From: Enhygromyxa salina
GTDB taxonomy: Bacteria > Myxococcota_A > Polyangia > Nannocystales > Nannocystaceae
Length of the DNA: 64,000 bases
Direction: 5' to 3'
Assembly (NCBI RefSeq): GCF_000737335.2
Contig: NZ_JMCC02000003.1
Coordinates: 62,001 to 126,000 of the forward strand
The notes under the pieces were generated by a model. The model saw nothing but the letters and a program-made list of their open reading frames with translations. It ran no database searches and was not told where the DNA came from. Shown piece after piece: positions 1-8,761 of this stretch (position 1 is its first letter; every line of letters starts with the position of its first letter). The translations under genes and the position numbers were made by a program.

Positions 1-294
1 AATGGCTTGACCATGTCGGCGGTCGGCAAGATCGGCAACTGGCAACCGCAGCTCGCGGACCAGCTTGAAGCGGATCAGTGCGCCTGCGCCGAGCTCGACA
101 TGGACTGCTGCCCCAACCACACGGTCACCGCCAAGAAGTTCCTGCTCGGAAACAACGTGACGGTGTACCCGGGAGAGGACGACCTCACGACGATCGCTCA
201 ACAACCGTGGCAGTTCTGGGGTGTCCAGGCGCAATCGGGGGTTGTCTGCGAGCTCACCCCCGAGACCTCGTGGGCGATCCAGTGGATGAACTGA
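1..294 (+). CDS. 3' end of a small cysteine-containing protein, unknown
   Basis: The reading frame is open from the first base, so the N-terminus lies outside the window and the internal TTG and ATG are not trusted as starts. The visible part (about 97 residues) has several cysteines, including a CxC and a CC pair near its middle, and many polar residues. It ends with an aromatic-rich stretch and TGA. The cysteine spacing and lack of membrane segments suit a small secreted or periplasmic protein, but I recognise no family. It converges on the minus-strand gene that ends at 311. Confidence 0.5.
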   Translation, partial: NGLTMSAVGKIGNWQPQLADQLEADQCACAELDMDCCPNHTVTAKKFLLGNNVTVYPGEDDLTTIAQQPWQFWGVQAQSGVVCELTPETSWAIQWMN

Positions 295-310
295 GCCGGC
301 TGCCCATCGA

Positions 311-931
311 TCATAGCCGCAGCTCTACGGCCAGCAGCGCGCGGATGCCCACAGGCGAGAGCGACGCGAGGCTCTGCTCGCCAACGTCGAAGCTACCGCG
401 ACCGAGCGGCAGCAACAGCCCGGCCTCGGCGACAATCGCAACGCGAGCGGTCACGACCCACGCAACTGCCGGGGTCAACGTCGCGGCGATCCATGGCGAA
501 GTGGCGTCACGCGTGTTGATCGCCGGGGCGAGCCCTCGCGCGAACACCTGCCCGGCCTCCATCCCGGCGCACAGCGGAAACTCGAGCTCGCCGCGCTGCG
601 GGACCACGCAGCCGCGGGTACCGATCCACCAGGCTTGAAACCGACCGCCTGCCTGCTCGCGGAGGATCGTGCGGGGCAGCCACCAGCCGGCGTCGACGGA
701 CCATCGCCAGCGGTGGCCGAACAGTGCAACGCCAGCCCCGACCGCGCCGAAGCTCGAGTTGGTGGGGCCATAGCCGCCGCCGCCGTGCAGCCGCAACCCG
801 ACGCCGAAACTACGGGGCGGGGTTGGTGCTCGATCATCGACGCCGAGCTGGACGGTGACTGATCGCTTCGCCGCAGGTGTGCTGGTGTTCGCTGCGGGTG
901 ACTCGGCTCCTGGGTCGCGTCCTCGAGGCAC
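311..931 (-). CDS. beta-rich (outer-membrane-like) protein, probably 5'-truncated
   Basis: About 206 residues from a GTG. The sequence is rich in Gly, Ala, Val and aromatic residues in alternating patterns (for example a GGGGYGP stretch and a WRWSVDAGWW stretch) and ends in a hydrophobic beta-strand-like tail. This suits an outer-membrane or surface beta protein. In myxobacteria such proteins often sit directly behind an ECF sigma-factor gene. Here the N-terminal part overlaps a sigma-factor remnant in another frame, so the natural start and any N-terminal membrane or cytoplasmic segment appear lost. No catalytic motif is visible. The composition and tail are seen in the sequence; the membrane location is inference. 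Confidence 0.4.
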   Translation of the reverse strand: MPRGRDPGAESPAANTSTPAAKRSVTVQLGVDDRAPTPPRSFGVGLRLHGGGGYGPTNSSFGAVGAGVALFGHRWRWSVDAGWWLPRTILREQAGGRFQAWWIGTRGCVVPQRGELEFPLCAGMEAGQVFARGLAPAINTRDATSPWIAATLTPAVAWVVTARVAIVAEAGLLLPLGRGSFDVGEQSLASLSPVGIRALLAVELRL

Positions 932-1089
932 GAAGGCGGGACCCCAAACGACCGGAGCGATCGCCAGACGAACGCGAACTGCTCATCGTAGAGCGCCTCG
1001 AACTCGCGCTCGAGCGCAGCATGTTCGCGGACGGGCACTCGAACATGAGGGTTACCGGACCCGGGCGTTTCTGTCCGAGAAATTTTCAC
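915..1089 (-). pseudogene. remnant of an ECF-type RNA polymerase sigma factor (N-terminal part only)
   Basis: Read from the GTG at 1089, the minus strand encodes a typical start of sigma-70 region 2: a LYDEQFAFVWRSLRSFGV-like helix followed by LEDATQE, matching the LxDDATQDVF-type core of ECF factors. At the DATQE point, near 915-920, the similarity stops. The frame then runs on as an out-of-frame reading of the adjacent beta-rich gene. Regions 2.3 to 4, needed for promoter melting and -35 recognition, are absent. The simplest reading is a deletion that removed the rest of the sigma gene and the head of its downstream partner. Confidence 0.6.
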
Positions 1090-1186
1090 TGTCACGTCCG
1101 CGTGGCGCTCGATGACCAACCCTCACCCGCATGGAGTGCGCGGCGATGGCAATCGACAAGTCCGCGACGGTCGTCACCCTGCGGTC

Positions 1187-1439
1187 ATGTACGCCAAGAC
1201 CTTCGTGTTCACGATCCTCGCCGCGTGCGGCGTCACCTCCAACCCAAGCACCGACCCGGACGAGCGCGAGCCCCCCGAAGAGATCCAAGAGGATCAGCAC
1301 CTGGTGCTGCAACACCGTCAGCAATTTCACTGGCGAGGGCTGCGTCGCCATCGCCAAAGAGAACATCAATTCGTGCAGCAACGTGCTGTACTGCGAAGGC
1401 AACTGGATGAAGCAGGACGGGAAGGTGACCTGCGCGTGA
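1187..1439 (+). pseudogene. small Cys-rich lipoprotein, reading frame broken at a C6 tract
   Basis: The ATG at 1187 opens a lipoprotein-like signal (MYAKTFVFTILAAC). That frame then runs into a low-quality Gln/Arg-rich stretch. The next frame carries a convincing C-terminal part with evenly spaced cysteines (STWCCNT, then GEGC, NSC, LYCEGNW, VTCA) ending in TGA at 1439. The two halves join if one base is removed from the run of six C at 1271-1276, giving a product of about 82 residues. This is a frameshift mutation, a slippage-controlled gene or a sequencing error; the sequence alone cannot decide. Confidence 0.5.
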
Positions 1440-1492
1440 TCAGGGCGCGGGTCGTGCCGTCAGCAAGACCGCGCGCCCCCCCCTCGAGCCGG

Positions 1493-2857
1493 CTACGCGC
1501 GCGGCCCGATCCGCTCAAACCCACACAGCGGCCGCAAGACCTCGGGGATCACGACGCTGCCGTCGGCCTGCTGATAGTTCTCGAGCACCGCGACCAACGC
1601 CCGGCTGGTCGCGACCGCGGTCCCGTTGAGCATGTGGACCATCCGCGGCTTTTGCTTCTTGCCGTCGACTGGCTCGGGCCGATAGCGGATCTTGAGCCGC
1701 CGGGCCTGATAGTCGGTGCAGTTGCTGGTGCTGGTGATCTCGCCCCAGTCGCCGCGACCTGGCATCCACGCCTCGAGGTCGAACTTGCGGTAGGCCGGCC
1801 CGCCAAGGTCGCCGCTGGCGATGTCGATGACCCGGTAGGGCAGCCCAAGGCTCTGAAAGATCTCTTCTTCGATGTCACGCAAGCGCGCGTGCATGGCCTC
1901 GCTGATCTCGAGATCGCCGGCCGTGAACGCAAACAGCTCGACCTTGGTGAACTGGTGCACGCGATACAGGCCCCGCGACTCTTGCCCGTGTGAGCCGGCC
2001 TCGGTCCGAAAGCAGTGCGAGAGCCCCGCGACGAGCAAGGGCAGCCGCTCGGCTTCCAAGATCTCGTCGGCCAGCATGCCGCCCAGGGTGATCTCGGCGG
2101 TGCCGACCAAGCACAGATCCGAGTTGGCGATGCTGTAGACCTGCGTCGACTCGCCGCGGGGGTTGAAGCCAAGACCATCGAGGATCTCGACCCGCGCGAG
2201 GTCGGGGGTGGTGTGCAGCTTGAAGCCGTGCTTGCGGGCGATCTCTAGCGCGTGCCGCTGCAGGGCCATGTCCAGCAGCACGGCCTCGTTGACCAAGTAG
2301 TAAAATTTTTGCCCGACGACCTTGGCCCCCGACGCGAAGTCGACCAGGTCGAGGGCCTCGGCCAGCTCGAGGTGGTCCTTGGGGACGAAGCCCTCGGCCG
2401 CGAAGTCGCGCCGCTGCCCCCACTGATGCAGCTCGGCGTGGTCGGCGTCACGGTGGCCACGGGGGGTGTCGGGATGGGTCAGGTTGGGGACCAGCGCCCA
2501 GGCTTCATCGCGCGCGCGCTGGGCCGCGTCGGTGTCCTCGCGCAGCTGCTTTTCTTTGTCTCGCAGGGCGCGGCCGGCTTCGATCAGCGGGGTCCGGGCC
2601 GCGGCTTGCTGATCCTTGGGAAGCTTGGAGACGGCCTTGGTCGCGGCGGAGTTCTCGTTTTGCTCGCGACGCAGATCTTCGGCGGCGCTCAACAAGTCGC
2701 GGTAGGTCCCGTCGAGGCTGACGAGCCGGGCGACCGTCTGCGCGGCCCAGTCGGACGCGGGCGTGTCCGCGATGTCGGTGAACACGCGGGTGCCACGATC
2801 TCGCAGGTTCTGAGCGATGCGCTCGGGTTCGTCCCGCAGCAGCTTGATGTCGAGCAT
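1493..2857 (-). CDS. serS: serine--tRNA ligase
   Basis: Cytoplasmic class II aminoacyl-tRNA synthetase that charges tRNA(Ser), and tRNA(Sec) where present, using ATP. The 454-residue length is normal for the family. Residues 1-115 form the N-terminal antiparallel coiled coil that grips the long variable arm of tRNA(Ser). The catalytic core follows, with a TAEIT serine-binding loop at 253-257, motif 2 with FRTE at 283-286, and motif 3 ending in Arg419 (NGTAVATSRALVAVLENYQ). The motif 3 glycine-rich segment (NGTAVATSR) departs slightly from the common NGSGLAVGR but keeps the essential Arg. The ATG at 2857 gives the expected MLDIKLLR start. The gene stands alone and diverges from the dacB-type gene. 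Confidence 0.97.
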   Translation of the reverse strand: MLDIKLLRDEPERIAQNLRDRGTRVFTDIADTPASDWAAQTVARLVSLDGTYRDLLSAAEDLRREQNENSAATKAVSKLPKDQQAAARTPLIEAGRALRDKEKQLREDTDAAQRARDEAWALVPNLTHPDTPRGHRDADHAELHQWGQRRDFAAEGFVPKDHLELAEALDLVDFASGAKVVGQKFYYLVNEAVLLDMALQRHALEIARKHGFKLHTTPDLARVEILDGLGFNPRGESTQVYSIANSDLCLVGTAEITLGGMLADEILEAERLPLLVAGLSHCFRTEAGSHGQESRGLYRVHQFTKVELFAFTAGDLEISEAMHARLRDIEEEIFQSLGLPYRVIDIASGDLGGPAYRKFDLEAWMPGRGDWGEITSTSNCTDYQARRLKIRYRPEPVDGKKQKPRMVHMLNGTAVATSRALVAVLENYQQADGSVVIPEVLRPLCGFERIGPRA

Positions 2858-2983
2858 GGGAAGCCGTCAAAGCCCAGCACCGCAAAGGTGTCAAGTGGGG
2901 CGCGCTGCGGTGGCCCTGCGCGACGGTTTTTTGGCGTGCGCGGGGGACCGTGGGATAGCAGGAGCCAACCTCTGTGAGTCCTC

Positions 2984-4558
2984 GTGCTGCGTCGCTACTC
3001 CCCGCTGTTCGCCGTGTTCCTGCTCTCCGGGCTGCTGACCCGGGCCGGGTTCGCGGGCGCGGCCAAGTCCGAGGACGCCCCGCCCGACAACCAGGCGCCC
3101 CCGCTCGCGCTGGTGCCACACAGCGTGTCGACGCTGCTCGCGGCCACGGTCCAAGCCGAGCGCCGCGTCCCCGCCAGCTGGCCCGCGCGGATCGACGGGC
3201 GCCTGCAGGCCCTGGTCGCCGTCGACCGACAGCCAGGCGAGGCGACGGAGCGCAGCTTGCGGGCGCGCATCGACGCGGCGCTGTCGGGGTTGGATGGGCG
3301 TGTGGCCGTGGAGATCCGCGACCTCGACCGCGGTGAGGTGGTGCTGTCGCGGGACGCCGACCGGGCGCTCAACCCGGCGAGCAACCAAAAGCTGATCACC
3401 GCGATCGCGGCGGTCGAGCTGCTTGGGGCCGACTACCGGTTCGAGACCAAGGTGCTGCGCGAGGGCGACGCCCTGATCCTGCGCGGCGAGGGCGATCCAG
3501 ATCTTCACGTCCGTGACCTCCACCGGCTCGCCGCTCGCGTCGCCAGCGAGATCGATCTTGCCGGTGTTCGCCGGGTGATCATCGACGACTTCGTGTTCGA
3601 CGCGCGCACGCTCGGCCCGGGGTTTCGCAGCGACGGGCCCGGCGAGAGCTACATCGCCCCCAGCGGGGCCCTGGCGCTCGACTACGGGACCGTCGAGGTC
3701 ATCACCTCGCCCGGCGCCTACCTGCGCCCCGCCCAGATCCACATCGAGCCGTCTGGCGCCGCGATCGAGCTGATCGCCGACACCCGCACGGACGCCGGCT
3801 CGCTCGAGGTCACGACCCGCCCGGGCGCCGACGGCCGGACGATCGTCGAGGTCGCTGGCGCGATCCCAGGCGGACACGCGCCGATCAGCGTGCGCCGCCG
3901 GGTCGCCGACCCAGGCTTGGTCGCCGGCCACAACTTCGCGCAGCTGCTGGCCGCGCACACCGGTGGCCCGCCGCTGCCGGTCACGCGGGGTCGCGCCTCG
4001 GCCAACGCCGAGCTGATCGCCACCCACGAGTCCGCCTCGCTGATCACGGTGCTGACCTCGGCGCTGCGCTACTCCAACAACTTCACGGCCGAGCAAGTTC
4101 TTCGCACGCTGGCGTGGCGGGCGACCGGTGAGCCCGGCACCTGGGCCGCTGGCGTCGCGCAGCTTCAGCGCTTCGCCGATCGCGTTAGCCCGACCCGCGC
4201 CGACAACCAGCGCTTCGTCAACGGATCCGGCCTGTCCCACGACGGCCGCCTGAGCCCGAGCTTCGTCGTTGACGTGTTGAGCTTGGCGCAGCGTCCTGGT
4301 TCGGCTGCGCATGCGCTGCTGGCGAGCTTCGCCAAGGCCGGCGGCGAGGGCACCCTCCACGCTCGCGTCCCTCACGCTGGCGCCCGGGTGCTGGCCAAGA
4401 CAGGCACCTACGGCGGAGCGAGCAGCCTCTCGGGGATCGTCCGCTCACCCACGGGTGATCGCAGCCTTGGGTTCTCGGTGCTGGTCAACGGCGGCGAGCT
4501 CGACAGCAGCCGCGCGGCTCAGGATCTGGTGGTCGCAGCCATCCTCCGCAGCTTCTGA
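2984..4558 (+). CDS. dacB: D-alanyl-D-alanine carboxypeptidase/endopeptidase (PBP4 family)
   Basis: Low-molecular-weight class C penicillin-binding protein of 524 residues that trims terminal D-Ala or cuts D-Ala-mDAP cross-links in periplasmic peptidoglycan. A signal peptide covers about residues 1-26. All three active-site motifs are visible: SNQK with nucleophile Ser133 and Lys136, SNN in the LRYSNNF segment, and KTG in LAKTGTYGG near the C-terminus. The insert between the first two motifs is long, as usual for PBP4. The start is GTG at 2984. An AGGAG lies about 20 nt upstream, which is rather far for a ribosome site. The next gene, 90 nt downstream on the same strand, makes D-Ala-D-Ala, so the pair covers synthesis and removal of the same bond. 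Confidence 0.93.
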   Translation: MLRRYSPLFAVFLLSGLLTRAGFAGAAKSEDAPPDNQAPPLALVPHSVSTLLAATVQAERRVPASWPARIDGRLQALVAVDRQPGEATERSLRARIDAALSGLDGRVAVEIRDLDRGEVVLSRDADRALNPASNQKLITAIAAVELLGADYRFETKVLREGDALILRGEGDPDLHVRDLHRLAARVASEIDLAGVRRVIIDDFVFDARTLGPGFRSDGPGESYIAPSGALALDYGTVEVITSPGAYLRPAQIHIEPSGAAIELIADTRTDAGSLEVTTRPGADGRTIVEVAGAIPGGHAPISVRRRVADPGLVAGHNFAQLLAAHTGGPPLPVTRGRASANAELIATHESASLITVLTSALRYSNNFTAEQVLRTLAWRATGEPGTWAAGVAQLQRFADRVSPTRADNQRFVNGSGLSHDGRLSPSFVVDVLSLAQRPGSAAHALLASFAKAGGEGTLHARVPHAGARVLAKTGTYGGASSLSGIVRSPTGDRSLGFSVLVNGGELDSSRAAQDLVVAAILRSF

Positions 4559-4648
4559 GTCGTGAGCGGACGTTTTGGCTTTCTTGGGGCGTGCCCGTGA
4601 GCGCCTGTACGAGTCTGATAGATTCCGCCGACCGGACCGACCCAAATC

Positions 4649-5707
4649 ATGAGCACCCAGCGCCTGGCACTGATCTATGGAGGTCGCTCCTCGGAGCACG
4701 AAGTCTCGATCCGCAGCGCGACAGAGGTCCTCGCCGCGATCGACCGCACCCGGTTCGAGCCGGTGCCGATCGCGGTCACGCGCGAGGGCCAGTTCAAGAC
4801 CGGGTCGCCCGCGCGCCCGCTCGCCGAGCTCGTGCAAGACGGCGAGGACGTCGCCGAGATCGCCCCGCTGCTGCGCTCGTGCGCCTGCGTGTTCCCGCTG
4901 CTGCACGGTCCCCACGGCGAGGACGGCACCTTTCAAGGGCTGTTCGAGGTGTTGGGTGTGCCCTACGTCGGGTCGGGGGTGCTGGCCTCGTCGCTGTGCA
5001 TGGACAAGGCCGCGTTCAAGCACCACGTCGCGGCGGCCCCCTACGAGATCCCCGTCACACCGGGGTTGAGCCTCGACGTCGTGCTCGAGGGCCACGAGCA
5101 CGCGCTCGCCCGGGCCCACGGGGCGGCCGCCGAGCTCGGCTACCCGATCTTCGTCAAGCCCGCCAACCAGGGCTCCTCCGTTGGTGTGAGCCGCGCAAGC
5201 GACCGCGCCGAGCTCGACGCCGCGCTCGCGCTGGCCTTGCGCTACGACACCAGGATCATCGTCGAGCAGGGTCTCGACGCGCGCGAGATCGAGCTGGCCG
5301 TGTTGGGCGACGGCGGACCCGACACGATCGTCAGCATGCCGGGCGAGATCATCTTGCCCACCGGTCAGTGGTACACCTACGAAAGCAAATATATCGACGA
5401 TGTCGCGACCTACGCGATCCCGGTCGAGCTCCCGCGTGACACCACCGCCCTGCTCCGCGATCTCGCGCTGCGGGCGGTTCGGGCCACCCGCTGTGCTGGG
5501 CTCGCGCGCGTGGACTTTCTGGTCGAGCGGGGCTCGCTGACGCCGTGGCTCAACGAAGTCAACACGATGCCCGGCTTCACCTCGATCAGCATGTATCCCA
5601 AGATGATGGGGGCGGCCGGGATCGGGTATTCAGAGCTGATCACCCGGCTCGTCGAGCTTGGGCTCGACGCCGACCGCAGGCGCAGGACGCTGGCGACGCT
5701 GCGCTGA
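4649..5707 (+). CDS. ddl: D-alanine--D-alanine ligase
   Basis: ATP-grasp ligase of 352 residues that joins two D-Ala to give the dipeptide added to UDP-MurNAc-tripeptide in the cytoplasm. Visible family marks are the N-terminal YGGRSSEHEVS, PLLHGPHGEDG followed by GVPYVGSGVLAS, the ATP-grasp segment FVKPANQGSSVGVS, EIEL, and the C-terminal NEVNTMPGFTSISMYPKM that carries Mg-binding residues. The length is normal. The YESKY sequence in the omega-loop region matches true D-Ala-D-Ala ligases rather than the D-Lac VanA type. It lies downstream of dacB on the same strand. Confidence 0.96.
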   Translation: MSTQRLALIYGGRSSEHEVSIRSATEVLAAIDRTRFEPVPIAVTREGQFKTGSPARPLAELVQDGEDVAEIAPLLRSCACVFPLLHGPHGEDGTFQGLFEVLGVPYVGSGVLASSLCMDKAAFKHHVAAAPYEIPVTPGLSLDVVLEGHEHALARAHGAAAELGYPIFVKPANQGSSVGVSRASDRAELDAALALALRYDTRIIVEQGLDAREIELAVLGDGGPDTIVSMPGEIILPTGQWYTYESKYIDDVATYAIPVELPRDTTALLRDLALRAVRATRCAGLARVDFLVERGSLTPWLNEVNTMPGFTSISMYPKMMGAAGIGYSELITRLVELGLDADRRRRTLATLR

Positions 5708-6005
5708 TCCACCTGCGCGATAGACGGGTGACGACGCTCGACCAAAGCGGCTACGAGCGTCCCGACAAAATTCCCAATTGAACGCCGTTCATGGCTATCA
5801 TCGAACGACGCGAACAAGCGCCCTCGCGGACGGGCCCCCACCCGGCTTCGTTCGATGTTAAGATTCCATCCTCCCGAACCGAGGTGACGGCGACCGTGGT
5901 CCCCCAGCGGACACCCAAAAAATTCGGCGAGAAAGACCAGCGTTGCTGGTGTCGAACCTCCGACCCCCCCCGCGATCCCGTCACGCTCGAGGAGCTTCAA
6001 AACCA

Positions 6006-7256
6006 ATGAACCGCACCATTACAACTTGCCTCACCCTTCCGCTCGCGCTCGCTCTGGCAGCGTGTCCCAGTGACCCACCCGAGACGGACGCCGACGACTC
6101 GACCTCGATCAACATCACCATGAGCGGCGACGGTGACGGTGACACCGGCGATGGCGACGGCGACGCGGGTGATGGCGATGGCGACCCCGCCACGAGTGGC
6201 GACGGCGACGGTGATGACGGCATGAACTGTGGCGAGGTCTCGATCGCCCCGGAGTACGTGCCCCCGAACGTCGTGCTCGTGGTCGATGCCTCGGGCAGCA
6301 TGGTCATCAACTCTTGGGACCACGACCTCGACGACCAGACCCCCGACGTGACCCGCTGGAACTCGCTGCACGGCGTCGTCGTCACGGTCATGGACCAGTT
6401 CGGCCCGGCCATGAACGCCGGGATTCAGCGGTTTCCATCCGAGGACGCGTGCCCCAACGCGACCCAGCAGAGCTCCAACTGCTACAACGCCGACTCGTGC
6501 ATCACCAACGGCATGCCCGAGGTCGGCGTCGCGCTCGACAACGGCGCGGCGATCATCTCGGCGATCCCCGGCGCCAACGCGAACAGCCTGGAGATCGTTG
6601 GTGGGACCCCAGCGACCCGCGGAATGAACTCGGCCGTCGCACACCTCGAGGCGCAGTCGCCTGATCTGGCCAGGTATGTCCTGCTGATCACCGACGGCGC
6701 GGCCAACTGCACGCCCGGCGGGCAGACGACCTTCGACCTGATCGAGGTCTACGACGATACCCTCGCGCCGACCGTCGAGGCGGCGTACATGGACAGCAAC
6801 ATCACGACCTTCGTGATCGGCATCGACATCGTCGATGAGTACGTTGGCGCTGGCGTCGACGGCTCGCCAGAGGCCAACCCCTTCGTCGGCCTCAACGAGG
6901 TCGCGCTCGCCGGTGGCGCGCCGAAGAACGGTGGCAACGATGCCGAGAAGTTCTTCAACTCCACCAACCAAGACGAGCTGCTGATGGCGCTTGGCGATAT
7001 CTTCCAAGACATCACCGAGTGCATCATCGACCTCAACAGCACCGAGCAGGGCCCGCCGGATCCAATCCAGATCCCCTACGTGGAGTTCACCTCCGACGGT
7101 ATGAAGATCCCCAAGGTCGAGGACTGCGCCAACGAGGACGGTTGGACCTGGCTGGAAGAAGGCGTGATCGTGACCTTCTGCGGCACCTACTGTGACGACT
7201 TCAAGACCGGTGGCGCCGTGTTCGACGGCACCTACGGCTGCCCGCCGGCCGGCTAG
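6006..7256 (+). CDS. vWA-domain lipoprotein with Gly-Asp linker
   Basis: Lipoprotein of 416 residues: signal peptide with lipobox LAAC, then a low-complexity GDGDGD-type linker (about residues 35-73), then a von Willebrand factor A domain. The MIDAS motif DASGS begins at Asp94, and a matching LLITDGA strand lies further on, so a bound divalent cation is expected. Cys pairs are spread through the domain and a Cys-containing C-terminal extension follows. The ATG at 6006 is preferred because it gives the signal peptide and has GAGGAG about 11 nt upstream; the frame is open further upstream without a signal. A strong terminator follows. Role is probably adhesion or binding at the outer surface; the ligand is unknown. 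Confidence 0.85.
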   Translation: MNRTITTCLTLPLALALAACPSDPPETDADDSTSINITMSGDGDGDTGDGDGDAGDGDGDPATSGDGDGDDGMNCGEVSIAPEYVPPNVVLVVDASGSMVINSWDHDLDDQTPDVTRWNSLHGVVVTVMDQFGPAMNAGIQRFPSEDACPNATQQSSNCYNADSCITNGMPEVGVALDNGAAIISAIPGANANSLEIVGGTPATRGMNSAVAHLEAQSPDLARYVLLITDGAANCTPGGQTTFDLIEVYDDTLAPTVEAAYMDSNITTFVIGIDIVDEYVGAGVDGSPEANPFVGLNEVALAGGAPKNGGNDAEKFFNSTNQDELLMALGDIFQDITECIIDLNSTEQGPPDPIQIPYVEFTSDGMKIPKVEDCANEDGWTWLEEGVIVTFCGTYCDDFKTGGAVFDGTYGCPPAG

Positions 7257-7287
7257 TCTCGTACCGGGCTGGCAACGGAGCCAAGCC

Positions 7288-7325
7288 AATCGACCACGGC
7301 GTCTCGCCGTGGTCGATTTGTTTTG
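7288..7325 (+). terminator. rho-independent terminator
   Basis: A perfect 14-bp inverted repeat (7288-7301 with 7305-7318) encloses a 3-nt loop TCT and is followed by TGTTTTG. It sits 32 nt after the stop of the vWA lipoprotein gene and before the next gene's start. Confidence 0.85.
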
Positions 7326-7360
7326 TCCGGTCACCGCGATCTTTTGCTAAGTTGGCGGAC

Positions 7361-8752
7361 GTGAAGAAGCTACCCGTACTGAACTTGATGAGCGTGGGCG
7401 TGTTGTTGTTGAGCGGCTGCGGTGATGACTCGGCTGACGGATTCATTGCAGATGGACCGGCGCCGATCGGCACCCTGGACAACGGCAACGACAACGGCAA
7501 CAGCAGCGAGACCAACGGCAACGATCAAGGCGGCGATGGTGATGGCGACTCGGGTCCCGGCGACGGCGACGGTGATCCCGGCGACGGCGATGGTGACGGC
7601 GATGGCGGCTCCGCTGACGGTGGCAACCACAAGTGGGACACGCTCTCGGTCCCCGACGGATCCATGAACTGCGGCGGCGGGGGCGGCAACGCCAACGAGC
7701 CCGAGTGGTCGTATCTGTGGGCGGCCAACAGCTCGCAAGGCACGATCTCCAAGATCGACACCAAGACCGTCACAGAGGTCGGCCGCTATCAGGTCCGCCC
7801 CAACGGCGGGGGCAGCCCCTCGCGGACCTCGGTCAGCCTCTCGGGCCACGTCGCGGTCGCCAGTCGCGTGGGTGGCGTCACCAAGATCTACGCCGACGAG
7901 AGCTTCTGCGAAGAGTCCAACGGGATGCCCGGCATCCAGACCTCCAACAGCGCCGCGTTCTTGCCCTGGGGCGAAGAAGAGTGCGTTGCTTGGCACACGC
8001 CGTTCAACTACCAGACCCAGCGCCCGGTCGCGTGGGGGCCCGGTGAGTTCAACCAGGGCACCTGCCAGTGGGAAGACGAAGAGCTGTGGACGGCCGGCTC
8101 GAACGGCCAGGGCATCGACGTGATGGTGCTCGACGGCGACGACGGCTCGATCAAAGAAATGATCAACGTCCCCACTGGCGGCAACGGAATGGCTGCGGAC
8201 TTCTACGGGATCTACGGCGGCGCCGTGGATGGCGACGGCAACTTCTGGGGCTCGCAGCTGGGCAGCTCGGGCAAGCTGCTCAAGGTCAACCGCGAGGACA
8301 TGACCTATACCGTCTACAACACCCCCAACGACGCCTCGTGGTACGGCATGACCGTCGACGAAGACGGCATGGTCTGGCTGTGTCGCAACTATGTGGCCCG
8401 CTTCGACCCGGTGCTCGAGACGTGGACCACGGCCTCGACTGGCGGCTACACCGGCTGCATGGCGGACGTCGGCGAAGACGGCTTGCTGTGGCAGGCCTCG
8501 AGCGGCAACCAAGGCGTGATCGGGGTCAACCGCGACACCCTGCAGGTCGAAAAATCCTGGCCAGCCGGGGGCGCGTACGGGATCAGCATCGACTTCGAGG
8601 GCTACGTGTGGGCGGTCGCCAACGGGTCGAACGTCAGCAAGATCGACCCCGAGACCGGGCAGTTTCAGACCTACAACGGCCTCGTTGGCGCGTACACCTA
8701 CTCCGACATGACTGGGTTCGCGCTGAGCAGCGTGGGCAGTCCAAACGGCTGA
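7361..8752 (+). CDS. beta-propeller (Vgb/NHL-like) lipoprotein with Gly-Asp linker
   Basis: Lipoprotein of about 463 residues. The GTG at 7361 gives a compact signal peptide with lipobox LLSGC; a TTG nine bases upstream is the alternative. A GDGDGDSGPGDGDGD-type linker follows. The rest has repeated blades with patterns such as LWAANSSQGTISKIDT, GAVDGDGNFWGSQ, TVDEDGMVWLCRN and DFEGYVWAVANGSNVSKID. These recall virginiamycin-lyase-like and NHL propellers, where each blade holds a W-containing strand. No lyase catalytic residues could be confirmed, so a binding or structural surface role is more likely than antibiotic cleavage. Confidence 0.8.
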   Translation: MKKLPVLNLMSVGVLLLSGCGDDSADGFIADGPAPIGTLDNGNDNGNSSETNGNDQGGDGDGDSGPGDGDGDPGDGDGDGDGGSADGGNHKWDTLSVPDGSMNCGGGGGNANEPEWSYLWAANSSQGTISKIDTKTVTEVGRYQVRPNGGGSPSRTSVSLSGHVAVASRVGGVTKIYADESFCEESNGMPGIQTSNSAAFLPWGEEECVAWHTPFNYQTQRPVAWGPGEFNQGTCQWEDEELWTAGSNGQGIDVMVLDGDDGSIKEMINVPTGGNGMAADFYGIYGGAVDGDGNFWGSQLGSSGKLLKVNREDMTYTVYNTPNDASWYGMTVDEDGMVWLCRNYVARFDPVLETWTTASTGGYTGCMADVGEDGLLWQASSGNQGVIGVNRDTLQVEKSWPAGGAYGISIDFEGYVWAVANGSNVSKIDPETGQFQTYNGLVGAYTYSDMTGFALSSVGSPNG

Positions 8753-8761
8753 AGACCACCG

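Noticed and set aside
7361..8752. Virginiamycin B lyase
   Set aside because: Only the propeller pattern is shared; catalytic residues could not be found and the protein is a surface lipoprotein.
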